Shown here one piece after another: positions 56,041 to 64,000 of a stretch of DNA of 64,000 bases; within the stretch, counting starts at the first letter, position 1, and each line of letters begins with the position of its first letter. Origin of the DNA: Changshengia sp963803165 (GTDB lineage: Bacteria > Chloroflexota > Dormibacteria > Aeolococcales > Aeolococcaceae); NCBI GenBank assembly GCA_963803165.1, contig CAWDLK010000008.1:124001-188000 (forward strand), written 5' to 3'. The notes below the pieces were generated by a model. It was not told the DNA's origin and searched no databases. It worked only from the letters and a program-made list of their open reading frames with translations. The position numbers and the translations under genes are program-made.

Positions 56041-56772
56041 GTGCCGGAGCTCAGGTCCACCCCCGCCGCGGCCGAGATCGCCGAGCGGCTCGGGTCCGCC
56101 CGCCGGCGCATGGCCCGGGCCGCGGAGCGCGCCGGCCGCGACCCGGCGTCCCTCCGGCTCGTCGCGATCACCAAGACCGTGCCCCCGCAGCGGATCGCGG
56201 AGGCGGTGGCGGCGGGCGTGACCGAGATCGGCGAGAACCGGGTCCAGGAGGCGCGCCTCAAGCATTCGAGCGTGCCCCCGGGGCTCCGCTGGCACCTGGT
56301 CGGCCACCTCCAGAGCAACAAGGCAGCGATCGCGGCCGAGCTCTTCGACACCATCCACTCCCTCGACTCGGAGAGGGTCGGTGCCGCGCTCGCCGACCAT
56401 CGTGATCCCGGACGCGGCCCCATCCGAGGCCTGGTCGAGGTGGACTTCACGGGCATCGCGGCCCGGACCGGTGTCTCCCCCGACGGCGCCGAGGCCCTCG
56501 TCCAGGCACTGGCCGGGAGGCCGGGTCTGGAGGTGGTCGGCTTCATGACCATCGCCCCCGCAGGGAGCCCGGAAGCCGCCCGCGACTGCTTCCGGCGGCT
56601 GCGCGAGCTGCGCGACCGGGCGCAGCAGCGGCTGGGGCGAGCGCTCCCCGAGCTGTCCATGGGGATGAGCGACGACTTCGAGCCGGCCATCGAGGAGGGC
56701 GCGACCATGGTCCGCCTCGGCCGGCTGATCTTCGGAGAACGAGCGGCGAGCGAGGTACGGCCGCCGGGCTGA
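56041..56772 (+). CDS. yggS: PLP-binding homeostasis protein (YggS/PLPBP family)
   Basis: 243 residues. RLVAITKTVPPQRIAEAV carries the PLP-binding Lys; EIGENRVQEA, RWHLVGHLQSNKA, GFMTIAP and LSMGMSDDFEPAIEEGATMVRLGRLIFG are family signatures of this single-domain alanine-racemase-like barrel. It buffers pyridoxal phosphate and has no known catalytic activity. Often near division genes (ylmE in Gram-positives), consistent with its place here. GTG 56041 preferred to ATG 56032 on promoter grounds. Confidence 0.92.
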   Translation: MPELRSTPAAAEIAERLGSARRRMARAAERAGRDPASLRLVAITKTVPPQRIAEAVAAGVTEIGENRVQEARLKHSSVPPGLRWHLVGHLQSNKAAIAAELFDTIHSLDSERVGAALADHRDPGRGPIRGLVEVDFTGIAARTGVSPDGAEALVQALAGRPGLEVVGFMTIAPAGSPEAARDCFRRLRELRDRAQQRLGRALPELSMGMSDDFEPAIEEGATMVRLGRLIFGERAASEVRPPG

Positions 56773-56776
56773 TCGT

Positions 56777-56782
56777 TATCCT
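56777..56782 (+). promoter_or_regulatory. -10 box of ileS
   Basis: TATCCT is 9 nt before ATG 56792, leaving a 2-3 nt leader. Confidence 0.5.
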
Positions 56783-56791
56783 TGCCCGACG

Positions 56792-59717
56792 ATGGCCTCC
56801 CCCCCCCGATTCGCCACCGTCGACGCGCGGGCCCAGCTCGCCGACGGCGAGCGCGCGATCCTCGACCTCTGGAAGCGGACCGACGTCTTCCGTCGCAGCC
56901 TCGAGCTGCGCAGCGGCGGCGAGCCCTACGTCTTCTACGAGGGGCCGCCGACCGCCAACGGGACCCCCGGGTTGCACCACGTGCTGGCCCGCTCGTTCAA
57001 GGACCTCTTCCCCCGCTATCGGTCGATGCGCGGCCGCGCGGTCGAGCGCAAGGGAGGCTGGGACACCCACGGTCTGCCGGTGGAGCTCGAGGTCGAGAAG
57101 GCGCTCCACATCAGCGGCAAGCAGCAGATCGAGGAGTACGGCGTCGACCGCTTCAACGCCCTCTGCCGGCAATCGGTCCAGCGGTACATCGCCGACTGGG
57201 AGGCCATGACCGACCGGATGGGGTTCTGGATCGACCTGCGCAACCCCTACCGCACCTTCGACGGGACCTACATCGAGTCGGTGTGGTGGAGCCTGAAGCA
57301 GCTCTGGGATCGCGACCTCCTCTACCAGGGCTACCGGGTCACGCCCTACTGCCCGCGCTGCCAGACCTCGCTCTCCTCCCACGAGCTCTCCCAGGGCTAC
57401 CAGGACGACGTGCCCGACCCCTCGGTCTTCGTGAAGTTCCGGCTCAACGGTCCGGACCAGGTGTCGCTGCTCGCCTGGACCACCACCCCGTGGACCCTGC
57501 CCGGCAACGTCGCCCTCGCCGTCCACCCCGACGCCTCCTATGTCGAGGTCGAGCAGGGAGGGGAGCGGCTGATCCTGGCGCGGGAGAGGGTGGAGGTGCT
57601 GGAGGGCGACTACCGGGTGGTCGCCGAGGTGCCGGGGCGCGACCTGCTCGGGCTCAGCTACGAGCCGCTCTTCACCGACCTCCTGCCTGACGGCCGCGCC
57701 TTCGTGGTGCTGGCGGCCCCCGAGCTGGTCTCGATGGAGGAGGGGACCGGGATCGTCCACACCGCGGCCGCCTACGGCGAGGCCGACCTCGCCCTCTGCC
57801 AGCGTGAGGGCGTGGCCATCCGTCACGTGGTCGGCCTCGACGGCCGCTTCCTCGACGGCCAGACCCGCTACCGCGGTCTCTTCGTCAAGGACGCCGATCC
57901 CCGGATCATCGCCGACCTCCAGGCCGAGGGCAGGCTCTACCGGTCCGGCCTCATCCGCCACTCCTACCCCTTCTGCTGGCGCTGCGACACCCCGCTCCTC
58001 TACTACGCGCTCACCTCCTGGTTCATCCGCACCACCGCGCTCAAGGACCGGCTGATCGAGAACAACCGGAGCGTCGGCTGGCAGCCGGAGCACATCCGTG
58101 ACGGCCGGATGGGCAACTGGCTGGAGAACCTGGTCGACTGGAATCTCTCGCGCAGCCGATACTGGGGCACGCCGCTGCCCATCTGGATCTGCGAGGCGTG
58201 CGACGCGCGACGCTGCGTGGGCAGCGCCGCCGAGCTGGGGCTCACCCCGGACGACGATCTCCACAAGCCGCAGCTCGACGAGATCACCCTGACCTGCGAG
58301 GGCTGCGGTGGGGTGATGCGCCGGGTCCCCGACGTCATCGACGCCTGGTACGACAGCGGGGCGATGCCGTTCGCGCAGCTGCACTACCCGTTCGAGAACC
58401 GGGACCTCTTCCCGCGTCGCCATCCCGCCGATTTCATCTGCGAGGCCATGGACCAGACCCGGGGCTGGTTCTTCTCGCTGCTCGCCGAGAGCACCCTGCT
58501 CTTCGACAAGCCCGCCTACCACCACGTGATCTGCCTTGGCCTGGTCCTCGACAAGGACGGGCGCAAGATGTCGACGCGGCTGGGCAACAAGCTCGACCCG
58601 ATGCCGATCCTGGATGAGTTCGGCGCCGACGGCACCCGCTGGTACTTCTACAGCGCGGTGGCGCCGGGGAGCGACTACCGGGTGGCGCCGGAGCTGATCC
58701 GGGACGTGGTCCGGCGCTTCGTCCTCACCCTCTGGAACACCTACAAGTTCTTCTGCGAGTACGCCGTCCTCGATGGCTACGTTCCGGCAGCGCTGCCGGG
58801 CAGGGGAGCGTTCGGGGCCGCTGCCGGCGAGCGTCCCCAGCTGGATCGCTGGTGCCTCGCCCGGCTTGCCGAGTGCATCGAACTCGGTGCGGGCGGCGCT
58901 CGACGACTACGACGCCACCGCCGCCACCCGCGCCATCGAGCTGTTCGTCGAGGACCTCTCCAAGTGGTACGTGCGCCGCTCGCGGCGGCGCTTCTGGAAG
59001 TCGGCGGAGGCGACCGACGCCGACAAGCGCTCCGCCTACGACACCCTCTACACGGCGCTCGAGTGCGTGTCCCGGCTGATCGCCCCGTTCATGCCCTTCC
59101 TCGCGGAGAGGATGCACCGCAACCTGAGTGGCCACGAGACCGGGGTGGCCGTGGCCGGCGTCCCCAACTCCGTCCACCTCACCGACTACCCCGAGGCGGA
59201 GGAGGGCTGGCGCGACCCGGGGCTGCTCGGGGAGATGGCCCGGCTCCGCCGCCTGGTCGAGGATGGCCTGGGGGTGCGGGAGGGGGCCGGCATCGGCGTG
59301 CGCCAGCCGCTGGGCTCGGCGACGGTCCGGGGGCGTCCCCTCGCCGCCGAGCTGGAGTCGATCTTCGCCGACGAGCTCAACGTCAAGGTGGTGACCTACG
59401 CCGCGGCCGCCGAGGATGGCCGCGAGGGGGTGACCCTGGACACGACGATCACCGACGAGCTGCGCCTGGAGGGGTTGGTCCGCAACGTCTCGCGCAAGGT
59501 CAACGATCTGCGCAAACAGGCCGGTCTCGCTCTCGACGATCGCATCATCCTGCGGGTGGACGCCAACGGGGACCTCCGGCGCGCGGTCGAGACCCACCGG
59601 GCCCACCTCATGGCCGAGGTGCTGGCCACGGCGGTGAGCTTCGGCCGGGAGGAGACGCTCTCCGAGTGGTCGGGGAAGCTCGGAGGGGAGCCCTGCTGGC
59701 TGGGCGTGAGCCGTTGA
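56792..59717 (+). CDS. ileS: Isoleucyl-tRNA synthetase, frameshifted in this sequence
   Basis: Class I synthetase. PPTANGTPGLHHVLARSFKD is the HIGH region, followed by ERKGGWDTHGLPVE; the CP1 editing domain has SLLAWTTTPWTLPGN; DQTRGWFFSLL and DKDGRKMSTRLGN are the KMSKS region. The frame breaks near residue 697: RLAECIEL is followed one base off by SVRAALDDYDATAA and DLSKWYVRRSRRRFW. Removing one A of GAACTC (58880-58885) gives AECIDSVRAALDDYD and a 974-residue enzyme. KMSTR and length point to the IleS2-like type lacking a long zinc-binding tail. An essential gene, so a sequence error is likely. Confidence 0.93.
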
Positions 59718-59731
59718 GGCCGGATGCGCCG

Positions 59732-60247
59732 GTGCCGGCCCGGGAGCGGAGAGGCGCCGCCAACCGCTACGCGATCATGGTGGTCACCGCCGTGCTGGTC
59801 ATCGCCCTCGACCACCTCAGCAAGTGGCTGGTGACCACTCATGTCGCCCTCGACACCGAGGTCCCGGCCGGTGCCCCGGTCACCATCCATTACATCCAGA
59901 ACTCCGGGGCGGCCTTCGGGATCTTCCCCCAGTTCACCTATGTCTACCTGGTGGTGGCGGCGGTGGTCGCCGGCTACATCCTCCTCTTCGGGCCGAGCAT
60001 GGGCGGGGGGCTGCTCCGCCTGCTGGCGCTCGGCTGCATCCTCGGCGGCTCGATCTCCAACGGCATCGACCGCCTGGTCTCCGGGTACGTCGTGGACTTC
60101 ATCGACTTCCACTTCTGGCTCTTTCAGATCTTCAACGTGGCCGACATGGGGATCGTGGGTGGCATGCTGGTGCTCGTGTATCAGCTCATCTTCGACAGTC
60201 ACGACGGCGCGGCTCCGGGCCAGCGGGATGCCAGCGTCGGTCGATGA
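59732..60247 (+). CDS. lspA: Lipoprotein signal peptidase II
   Basis: 171 residues, four helices. DHLSKWLV at helix 1, IHYIQNSGAAFGIF, GGSISNGIDRLVSGYVVDFIDF and IFNVADMGIVGG hold the two catalytic Asp. It cleaves prolipoproteins such as the DUF4349 lipoprotein at the window end. GTG 59732 chosen; TTG 59714 (overlapping the ileS stop) and ATG 59777 are alternatives. Overlaps the pseudouridine synthase gene by 20 bp. Confidence 0.92.
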   Translation: MPARERRGAANRYAIMVVTAVLVIALDHLSKWLVTTHVALDTEVPAGAPVTIHYIQNSGAAFGIFPQFTYVYLVVAAVVAGYILLFGPSMGGGLLRLLALGCILGGSISNGIDRLVSGYVVDFIDFHFWLFQIFNVADMGIVGGMLVLVYQLIFDSHDGAAPGQRDASVGR

Positions 60248-61124
60248 CGCTCTCCGCCTCGATCTCTGGCTGGCGAGGGAGCGCGGCATCACCCGCCACG
60301 CGGCTCAGACCCTGATCTCCTGTGGGGCGGTGCGGGTCAACCTCCGCCCCGGCCGCCCGGGGCAGCGGATCGGCCGTGACGACCAGGTCGAGGTGACCCT
60401 CCCGGCCCCGGTCGCGGCGGCACCCCCCGGCCCGGCTCCGGCCGTCGACCTGGATCTGGTGTACGAGGACGACTGGCTCGCGGTGGTCGACAAGCCGGCG
60501 GGCCTGGTGGTCCACCCCGCCCCCGGCCACCCCCACGGGACCCTCGCCGACGGCCTCCGCCAGCGCGGGGCGGTCTGGTCGCTGCTGGGCGGGGAGGAGC
60601 GTGCCGGGATCGTCCACCGTCTCGACCGCGACACCTCGGGGCTGCTGGTGGTCGCCAAGTCGGAGGCCGCCCACCGCCGGCTGGCCGCGCAGCTGCACGA
60701 CCGGAGCCTCACCCGCGTCTACTGGGCCCTCGTCCACGGCAGCATCACCGAGGACACCGCGACCGTGGATGCCCCGATCGGCCGCGATCGTCGCGACCGC
60801 AAGCGGATGGCGGTGCAGGACGGCGGCCGCCCGGCGGTCACCGACTTCCGCGTCCTCGCCCGCCACCCGCGGACCACCGAGCTGGAGGTGAGGCTGCGCA
60901 CCGGGCGGACCCACCAGATCCGCGTCCACCTTGCCCACATCGGCCATCCCGTGGTCGGCGACACCGTGTACGGACGCCGCCGCGACGAGGGCCCCCGCCT
61001 GGCCCTGCACGCCCGCGCCCTCCGGTTCGCCCATCCCGCCGACGATCGTGAGATGGCCTTCGAGTCGGCACTCCCCACGGAGCTCCTGGCGCTGCGCGAC
61101 GCCGCACGCGAGGGCCGGGCATGA
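60228..61124 (+). CDS. RluA/RluD-family 23S rRNA pseudouridine synthase
   Basis: 298 residues. An S4 domain (RLDLWLARERGITRHAAQTL, GAVRVN) followed by the RluA catalytic domain: VVDKPAGLVVHPAPGH, GIVHRLDRDTSGLLVVAK with the catalytic Asp, and LRTGRTHQIRVHLAHIGHP. The order lspA-rluD is common and suggests RluD (helix 69 of 23S rRNA). Coupled to gmk by ATGA. Confidence 0.92.
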   Translation: MPASVDDALRLDLWLARERGITRHAAQTLISCGAVRVNLRPGRPGQRIGRDDQVEVTLPAPVAAAPPGPAPAVDLDLVYEDDWLAVVDKPAGLVVHPAPGHPHGTLADGLRQRGAVWSLLGGEERAGIVHRLDRDTSGLLVVAKSEAAHRRLAAQLHDRSLTRVYWALVHGSITEDTATVDAPIGRDRRDRKRMAVQDGGRPAVTDFRVLARHPRTTELEVRLRTGRTHQIRVHLAHIGHPVVGDTVYGRRRDEGPRLALHARALRFAHPADDREMAFESALPTELLALRDAAREGRA

Positions 61125-61753
61125 GTGACGGGCTGGCGCGCGACGGGGGGACGGAGCCGGGGAGGGTGCGGGTCTCGGCCCCTCCCGGGCGTCTCATCGT
61201 GCTCTCCGGGCCGAGTGGGGTGGGTAAGGACACGGTGCTCCAGGAGCTCTTCCGGATCGCGCCGTGGCTCCATTACTCGATCTCCTACACGACCCGACCC
61301 GCCCGACCCGGCGAGGTGGACGGGGTCGCCTACTCGTTCGTCGACGAGGCGGGCTTCCAGGCGCTCATCGCCGGCCACCAGCTGCTCGAGTATGCCGAGG
61401 TGCACGGACACTGGTACGGGACCGGGGAGGCGCGGGTCCGCCAGGCCCTGCAGCGCGGCGAGGACATCGTCCTCAAGATCGACGTCCAGGGTGCGGCCTG
61501 GGTGCGGCGGCGGGTGGCGGGCGCCCTCTGCATCTTCCTGCTGCCCCCGAGCACCGAGGAGCTGCGCCGCCGGCTCACGGCGCGGGCCACCGAGACCACG
61601 GACAGTCTGGAGCTGCGCTGGGAGAATGCGCAGAAGGAGCTGGCCGACCAGGACCTGTACGACTACAGGGTCATCAACGACGACGTCCATCGCGCCGCCC
61701 GGGAGATCCTCGAGATCATCGAGCGGAGCCGGCCGCAGGAGGCGCAGCAGTGA
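61121..61753 (+). CDS. gmk: Guanylate kinase
   Basis: 210 residues. LIVLSGPSGVGKDTVLQELF is the P-loop; SISYTTRPARPGEVDGVAYSF holds the GMP-binding Arg/Tyr, and EYAEVHGHWYGT follows. It phosphorylates GMP to GDP. About 25 extra N-terminal residues precede the P-loop, so a downstream start is possible. The rpoZ gene that often follows gmk is absent; coaC overlaps by 4 bp. Confidence 0.95.
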   Translation: MSDGLARDGGTEPGRVRVSAPPGRLIVLSGPSGVGKDTVLQELFRIAPWLHYSISYTTRPARPGEVDGVAYSFVDEAGFQALIAGHQLLEYAEVHGHWYGTGEARVRQALQRGEDIVLKIDVQGAAWVRRRVAGALCIFLLPPSTEELRRRLTARATETTDSLELRWENAQKELADQDLYDYRVINDDVHRAAREILEIIERSRPQEAQQ

Positions 61754-62373
61754 GCGGAGGAGATCGGGTGGGGGAGCTCGAGGGCCGACGCGCCCTGGTC
61801 TACGTGGGAGGCAGCATCGCGGCGGTCAAGGCCGGCGAGGTGGTCACCCTGCTGCGCCGCCGGGGAGCCGAGGTGCGGGTCGCGATGACCCGGTCAGCCA
61901 CCCATTTCGTCACGCCGCTCTCCCTGCAGAGCCTCTCCGGCCATGCCGTGGTCACCGACCTGTTCGGTGAGGCGGCCGGGCGACGGCGGGGTGGGCCCGC
62001 CGCCGAGGGGGCGCCGGCGGGTCATGGCATGGAGCACCTGAATCTCTCGGGGTGGGCCGAAGTGCAGGTGGCGGTCGCCGCCTCGGCCAACCTGATCGCC
62101 CGCATCGCCCTCGGTCTTGCCGACGACGCCGTGACCGCCACGGCGCTCGCCTGCCGGGCGCCGCTCGTGATCGCGCCGGCGATGGAGACTGCGATGTGGG
62201 AGCACCCGGCCACCCGGGAGCACGTCGAGACGCTCACCCGGCGCGGGGCCGTGCTGGTGGGTCCGGTCTCGGGCCGGCTGGCGAGCGGCCACGATGCGAT
62301 GGGACGGATGGCCGAGCCCGCCGAGATCGTCGAGGTGGTGGGGGCGCTTCTCGCCGCGGCCGGTGGGGTGTAG
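61750..62373 (+). CDS. coaC: Phosphopantothenoylcysteine decarboxylase (CoaC half)
   Basis: 207 residues, an HFCD flavoprotein. RALVYVGGSIAAVKAGEVV, VAMTRSATHFVTPLSLQ, VAVAASANLIARIALGLADD and PLVIAPAMETAMWEHPAT (PAMNxxMW-type, with Asn replaced by Glu) match the CoaC half of CoaBC, including the catalytic-His region modified to SGWAEV. Its GTG-TAG end is in the same frame as coaB, separated by the stop and four codons, so the usual fused CoaBC is split here. Makes 4'-phosphopantetheine for CoA. Confidence 0.85.
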   Translation: MSGGDRVGELEGRRALVYVGGSIAAVKAGEVVTLLRRRGAEVRVAMTRSATHFVTPLSLQSLSGHAVVTDLFGEAAGRRRGGPAAEGAPAGHGMEHLNLSGWAEVQVAVAASANLIARIALGLADDAVTATALACRAPLVIAPAMETAMWEHPATREHVETLTRRGAVLVGPVSGRLASGHDAMGRMAEPAEIVEVVGALLAAAGGV

Positions 62374-62385
62374 GGCTCGCGTGCC

Positions 62386-63072
62386 ATGACGGCCGGAGGC
62401 ACCCGCCGCCTCGACGGCGTCCAGGCCGTGATCACCGCCGGGGGCACCCGTGAGCCCATCGACCCGGTGCGCTTCCTCGGCAACCGCTCCAGCGGCAGGA
62501 TGGGCAACGCGCTCGCCGCCGCCTGCCTTGAGGCCGGCGCCACCGTGGAGCTGATCACCGCCGCCGAACCCCCCGCCGCCGCCCCGGGGATGTCGGTCAC
62601 CCGAGTGGACACGGCCGTCGAGATGCACGCCGCCATCTGGGCCGCGCTGGAGCGCGCCGACCTGCTGTTGATGGCGGCGGCGGTCGCCGACTACCGCCCG
62701 CGCCAGGTCGCGGAGCGCAAGCTCAAGAAGTCGGGGTCGCGGATGACCCTGGAGCTGGTGCCCACGGTCGACATCCTGGAGTCGCTGCGCGCCCATCCGC
62801 GGCGCTCCCGGGTGCTGGTGGTCGGCTTCGCCGCCGAGACCGACGACCTCGTCGCCAACGCCGCCGCCAAGCTGCGCCGCAAGGGGCTCGACCTCATCGC
62901 CCTCAACGACGTCGGAGCCCCGGGTGTGGGGATGGGAGCGGAGGACAACGCCATCACCGTGCTGGACGGAGGCGGCGTCGTGCTCACCGTCGAGCGGTCG
63001 CCGAAGCTCGAGGTGGCGCGCCGTCTGGTGAGCCTGGTCGCCGGCCGGCTGGCGCCTGACCACCCGGTCTGA
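62386..63072 (+). CDS. coaB: Phosphopantothenate--cysteine ligase (CoaB half)
   Basis: 228 residues. VITAGGTREPIDPVRFLGNR, SSGRMGNALA, LLLMAAAVADYRPRQVAERK with the KxKK-type lysines (KLKKSG) and LIALNDVG are CoaB signatures. Couples 4'-phosphopantothenate with Cys using CTP. ATG 62386 is 12 nt after the coaC stop, in the same frame; no good ribosome site is visible, so it may rely on coupling or on read-through of the TAG. Confidence 0.88.
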   Translation: MTAGGTRRLDGVQAVITAGGTREPIDPVRFLGNRSSGRMGNALAAACLEAGATVELITAAEPPAAAPGMSVTRVDTAVEMHAAIWAALERADLLLMAAAVADYRPRQVAERKLKKSGSRMTLELVPTVDILESLRAHPRRSRVLVVGFAAETDDLVANAAAKLRRKGLDLIALNDVGAPGVGMGAEDNAITVLDGGGVVLTVERSPKLEVARRLVSLVAGRLAPDHPV

Positions 63073-63091
63073 TCGTCCCGGCCGGGCAGGA

Positions 63092-64000
63092 TCAGGCGGT
63101 CTCCGCGGCGCGGGTCAGGTGCCGGTGCCGGCGCCAGCCGTACCAGACCAGCCAGCCGACCAGCAGCAGCACCGCGGCCGGGATGGCGGTGACCAGCACC
63201 CCCACGGCGACGGCGAGGATCTGCACCACGTTCTTCCACCCCGTGGAGGCCGCGCCGGAGACCGAGGGGCCGGTGGCCACCTTGACCGCCGCCGTGACCA
63301 CTCCGCGTTCCCTGAGCTTGACCGTCGCCGTCGCGTAGGTCACCGCCTGGTCGAGCGTGGTGAGCTGGCTCTGGTCGGTGTCGATCGAGGTCTCGACCTG
63401 CTCGATCTGCTGCTCCAGCGTGGTGATGTCGTCCAGCGACGTCGCCTTGGCGAGCAACGCCTGGAGGGCGGTGAGGTGCGCCTGCGCCGAGGTCAGCCGC
63501 GCGGTGAGGTCGACGATGCCGGCGGTGTCGTCGACGCTCGAGAAGTCGATCGACGCCGCGGTGAAGTCGGAGGGGAGGCTGTTGAGCAGGCCGGCCATCT
63601 GCGCGGTCGGGACGGCGAGCGTGACCTGGCCGCTCACGATCCGGCCGTGGGCGTTGGGTGAGGTCTCCGAGCCGACCACGTAGCCGCCCAGGGCGACGCC
63701 GTCGGCGATCACGGTGTCGAACGAGCTGAGGAAGCTGCCCGGGGGGACGGTGTAGGTCGCGGTCACCGAGCGGGCGACGTCGCCTCCCGGCGAGCCCACC
63801 ACGACGTCCCCCGCCGCGCTGTCCGCGCTCACCCCCGCGCTCGATTGCGAGGCGCCTCCGGCGCTGGAGGCCGGCACCGCCGCCCGGGCCGCCAGGGGGC
63901 CGGTGGTGGTCCCGGCACCGGCCGCGGATGCGGCGCGGTCGGTCGACGCCGGGGCGCACCCGGCGGCGGCGGCCAGCGCGGTGATGGCCACCGAGCCGAG
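63092..64000 (-). CDS. DUF4349 lipoprotein, N-terminus beyond the window
   Basis: About 302 residues visible. LAAAAGC is a lipobox, so the Cys is the lipid-modified first residue after cleavage by LspA; the true start probably lies past 64000. A Ser/Ala/Gly linker leads to the DUF4349 domain (SGQVTLAVPTAQMAGLLNSL), a coiled-coil stretch (LDDITTLEQQIEQVETSI) and a C-terminal helix (VLVTAIPAAVLLLVGWLVWYG) with a basic tail. Surface-exposed; function unknown. Confidence 0.85.
   Translation of the reverse strand, partial: LGSVAITALAAAAGCAPASTDRAASAAGAGTTTGPLAARAAVPASSAGGASQSSAGVSADSAAGDVVVGSPGGDVARSVTATYTVPPGSFLSSFDTVIADGVALGGYVVGSETSPNAHGRIVSGQVTLAVPTAQMAGLLNSLPSDFTAASIDFSSVDDTAGIVDLTARLTSAQAHLTALQALLAKATSLDDITTLEQQIEQVETSIDTDQSQLTTLDQAVTYATATVKLRERGVVTAAVKVATGPSVSGAASTGWKNVVQILAVAVGVLVTAIPAAVLLLVGWLVWYGWRRHRHLTRAAETA

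Noticed and set aside
24264..58885. Programmed +1 ribosomal frameshifting in four genes
   Set aside because: The zero-frame codons differ at the sites and one gene is on the other strand, while the double-stranded DNA hexamer is shared. Three of the genes are not known to use frameshifting.

Overview
The window is about 64 kb of very GC-rich, densely packed bacterial chromosome. Gene content and style (GTG starts, 4-base ATGA/GTGA overlaps, many -10 hexamers only 6-9 nt before the start codon, a pyruvate:ferredoxin oxidoreductase beside aerobic-type functions, a TasA/SipW surface locus, an actinobacterial-looking GT39/two-component cluster, a DUF222 HNH protein) fit a Terrabacteria-grade soil organism, perhaps Candidatus Dormiibacterota, Chloroflexota or a deep Actinomycetota relative. 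That placement is inference. I see no phage, IS element, CRISPR array or tRNA gene.

Layout. 1-6.7 kb: a Flp-pilin-like peptide, then an overlapping operon of a GltD-like Fe-S oxidoreductase, a one-chain pyruvate:ferredoxin oxidoreductase (nifJ) and a dihydroorotate-dehydrogenase-like protein. 6.7-9.7 kb: acetyltransferase, MFS exporter and a DUF222/HNH protein with a leaderless promoter. 9.9-15.2 kb: a GT39 membrane glycosyltransferase, a GT2 glycosyltransferase and an OmpR-type two-component system. The same 11-bp-phased heptamer array (CTGGGAG type) stands before the GT39, GT2 and regulator genes, so they look like one regulon. 15.2-17.8 kb: an XRE repressor with two paralogous membrane proteins and a clear operator inside its own promoter. 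18.2-31.3 kb: housekeeping and small-molecule genes (msrB, DUF929, a degenerate GGDEF-EAL protein, Nudix proteins, a pterin dehydratase, trpD, rnhA and others).

31.3-34.5 kb: a surface-fibre locus on the minus strand with a Pro/Thr-rich secreted protein, a SipW-type signal peptidase, a TasA/camelysin-like protein, a 45-codon coupling ORF and a C-terminally anchored secreted protein. 34.9-35.3 kb: RNase P RNA (rnpB) on the minus strand. 35.5-54.3 kb: the division and cell wall (dcw) cluster, with a promoter plus three MraZ boxes, then mraZ-rsmH-ftsL-ftsI-murF-mraY-ftsW-murG-(murC/mpl-like)-murB-ddl-ftsQ, a two-gene interruption (metF and a quinone-oxidoreductase-like gene), and ftsA-ftsZ-nrdR. 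murE and murD are absent from the cluster. 54.3-64 kb: a flavin-barrel protein, an MFS transporter, yggS, ileS, lspA, an rluD-like gene, gmk, coaC and coaB (separated by one in-frame TAG) and the end of a DUF4349 lipoprotein.

Four genes (a membrane protein at 24.3 kb, murG, metF, ileS) carry one extra base. All four breaks fall on a GAACTC/GAGTTC hexamer that becomes GACTC/GAGTC when the frame is restored. This points to a motif-linked sequencing or assembly error, possibly from DNA modification, not to real gene decay.
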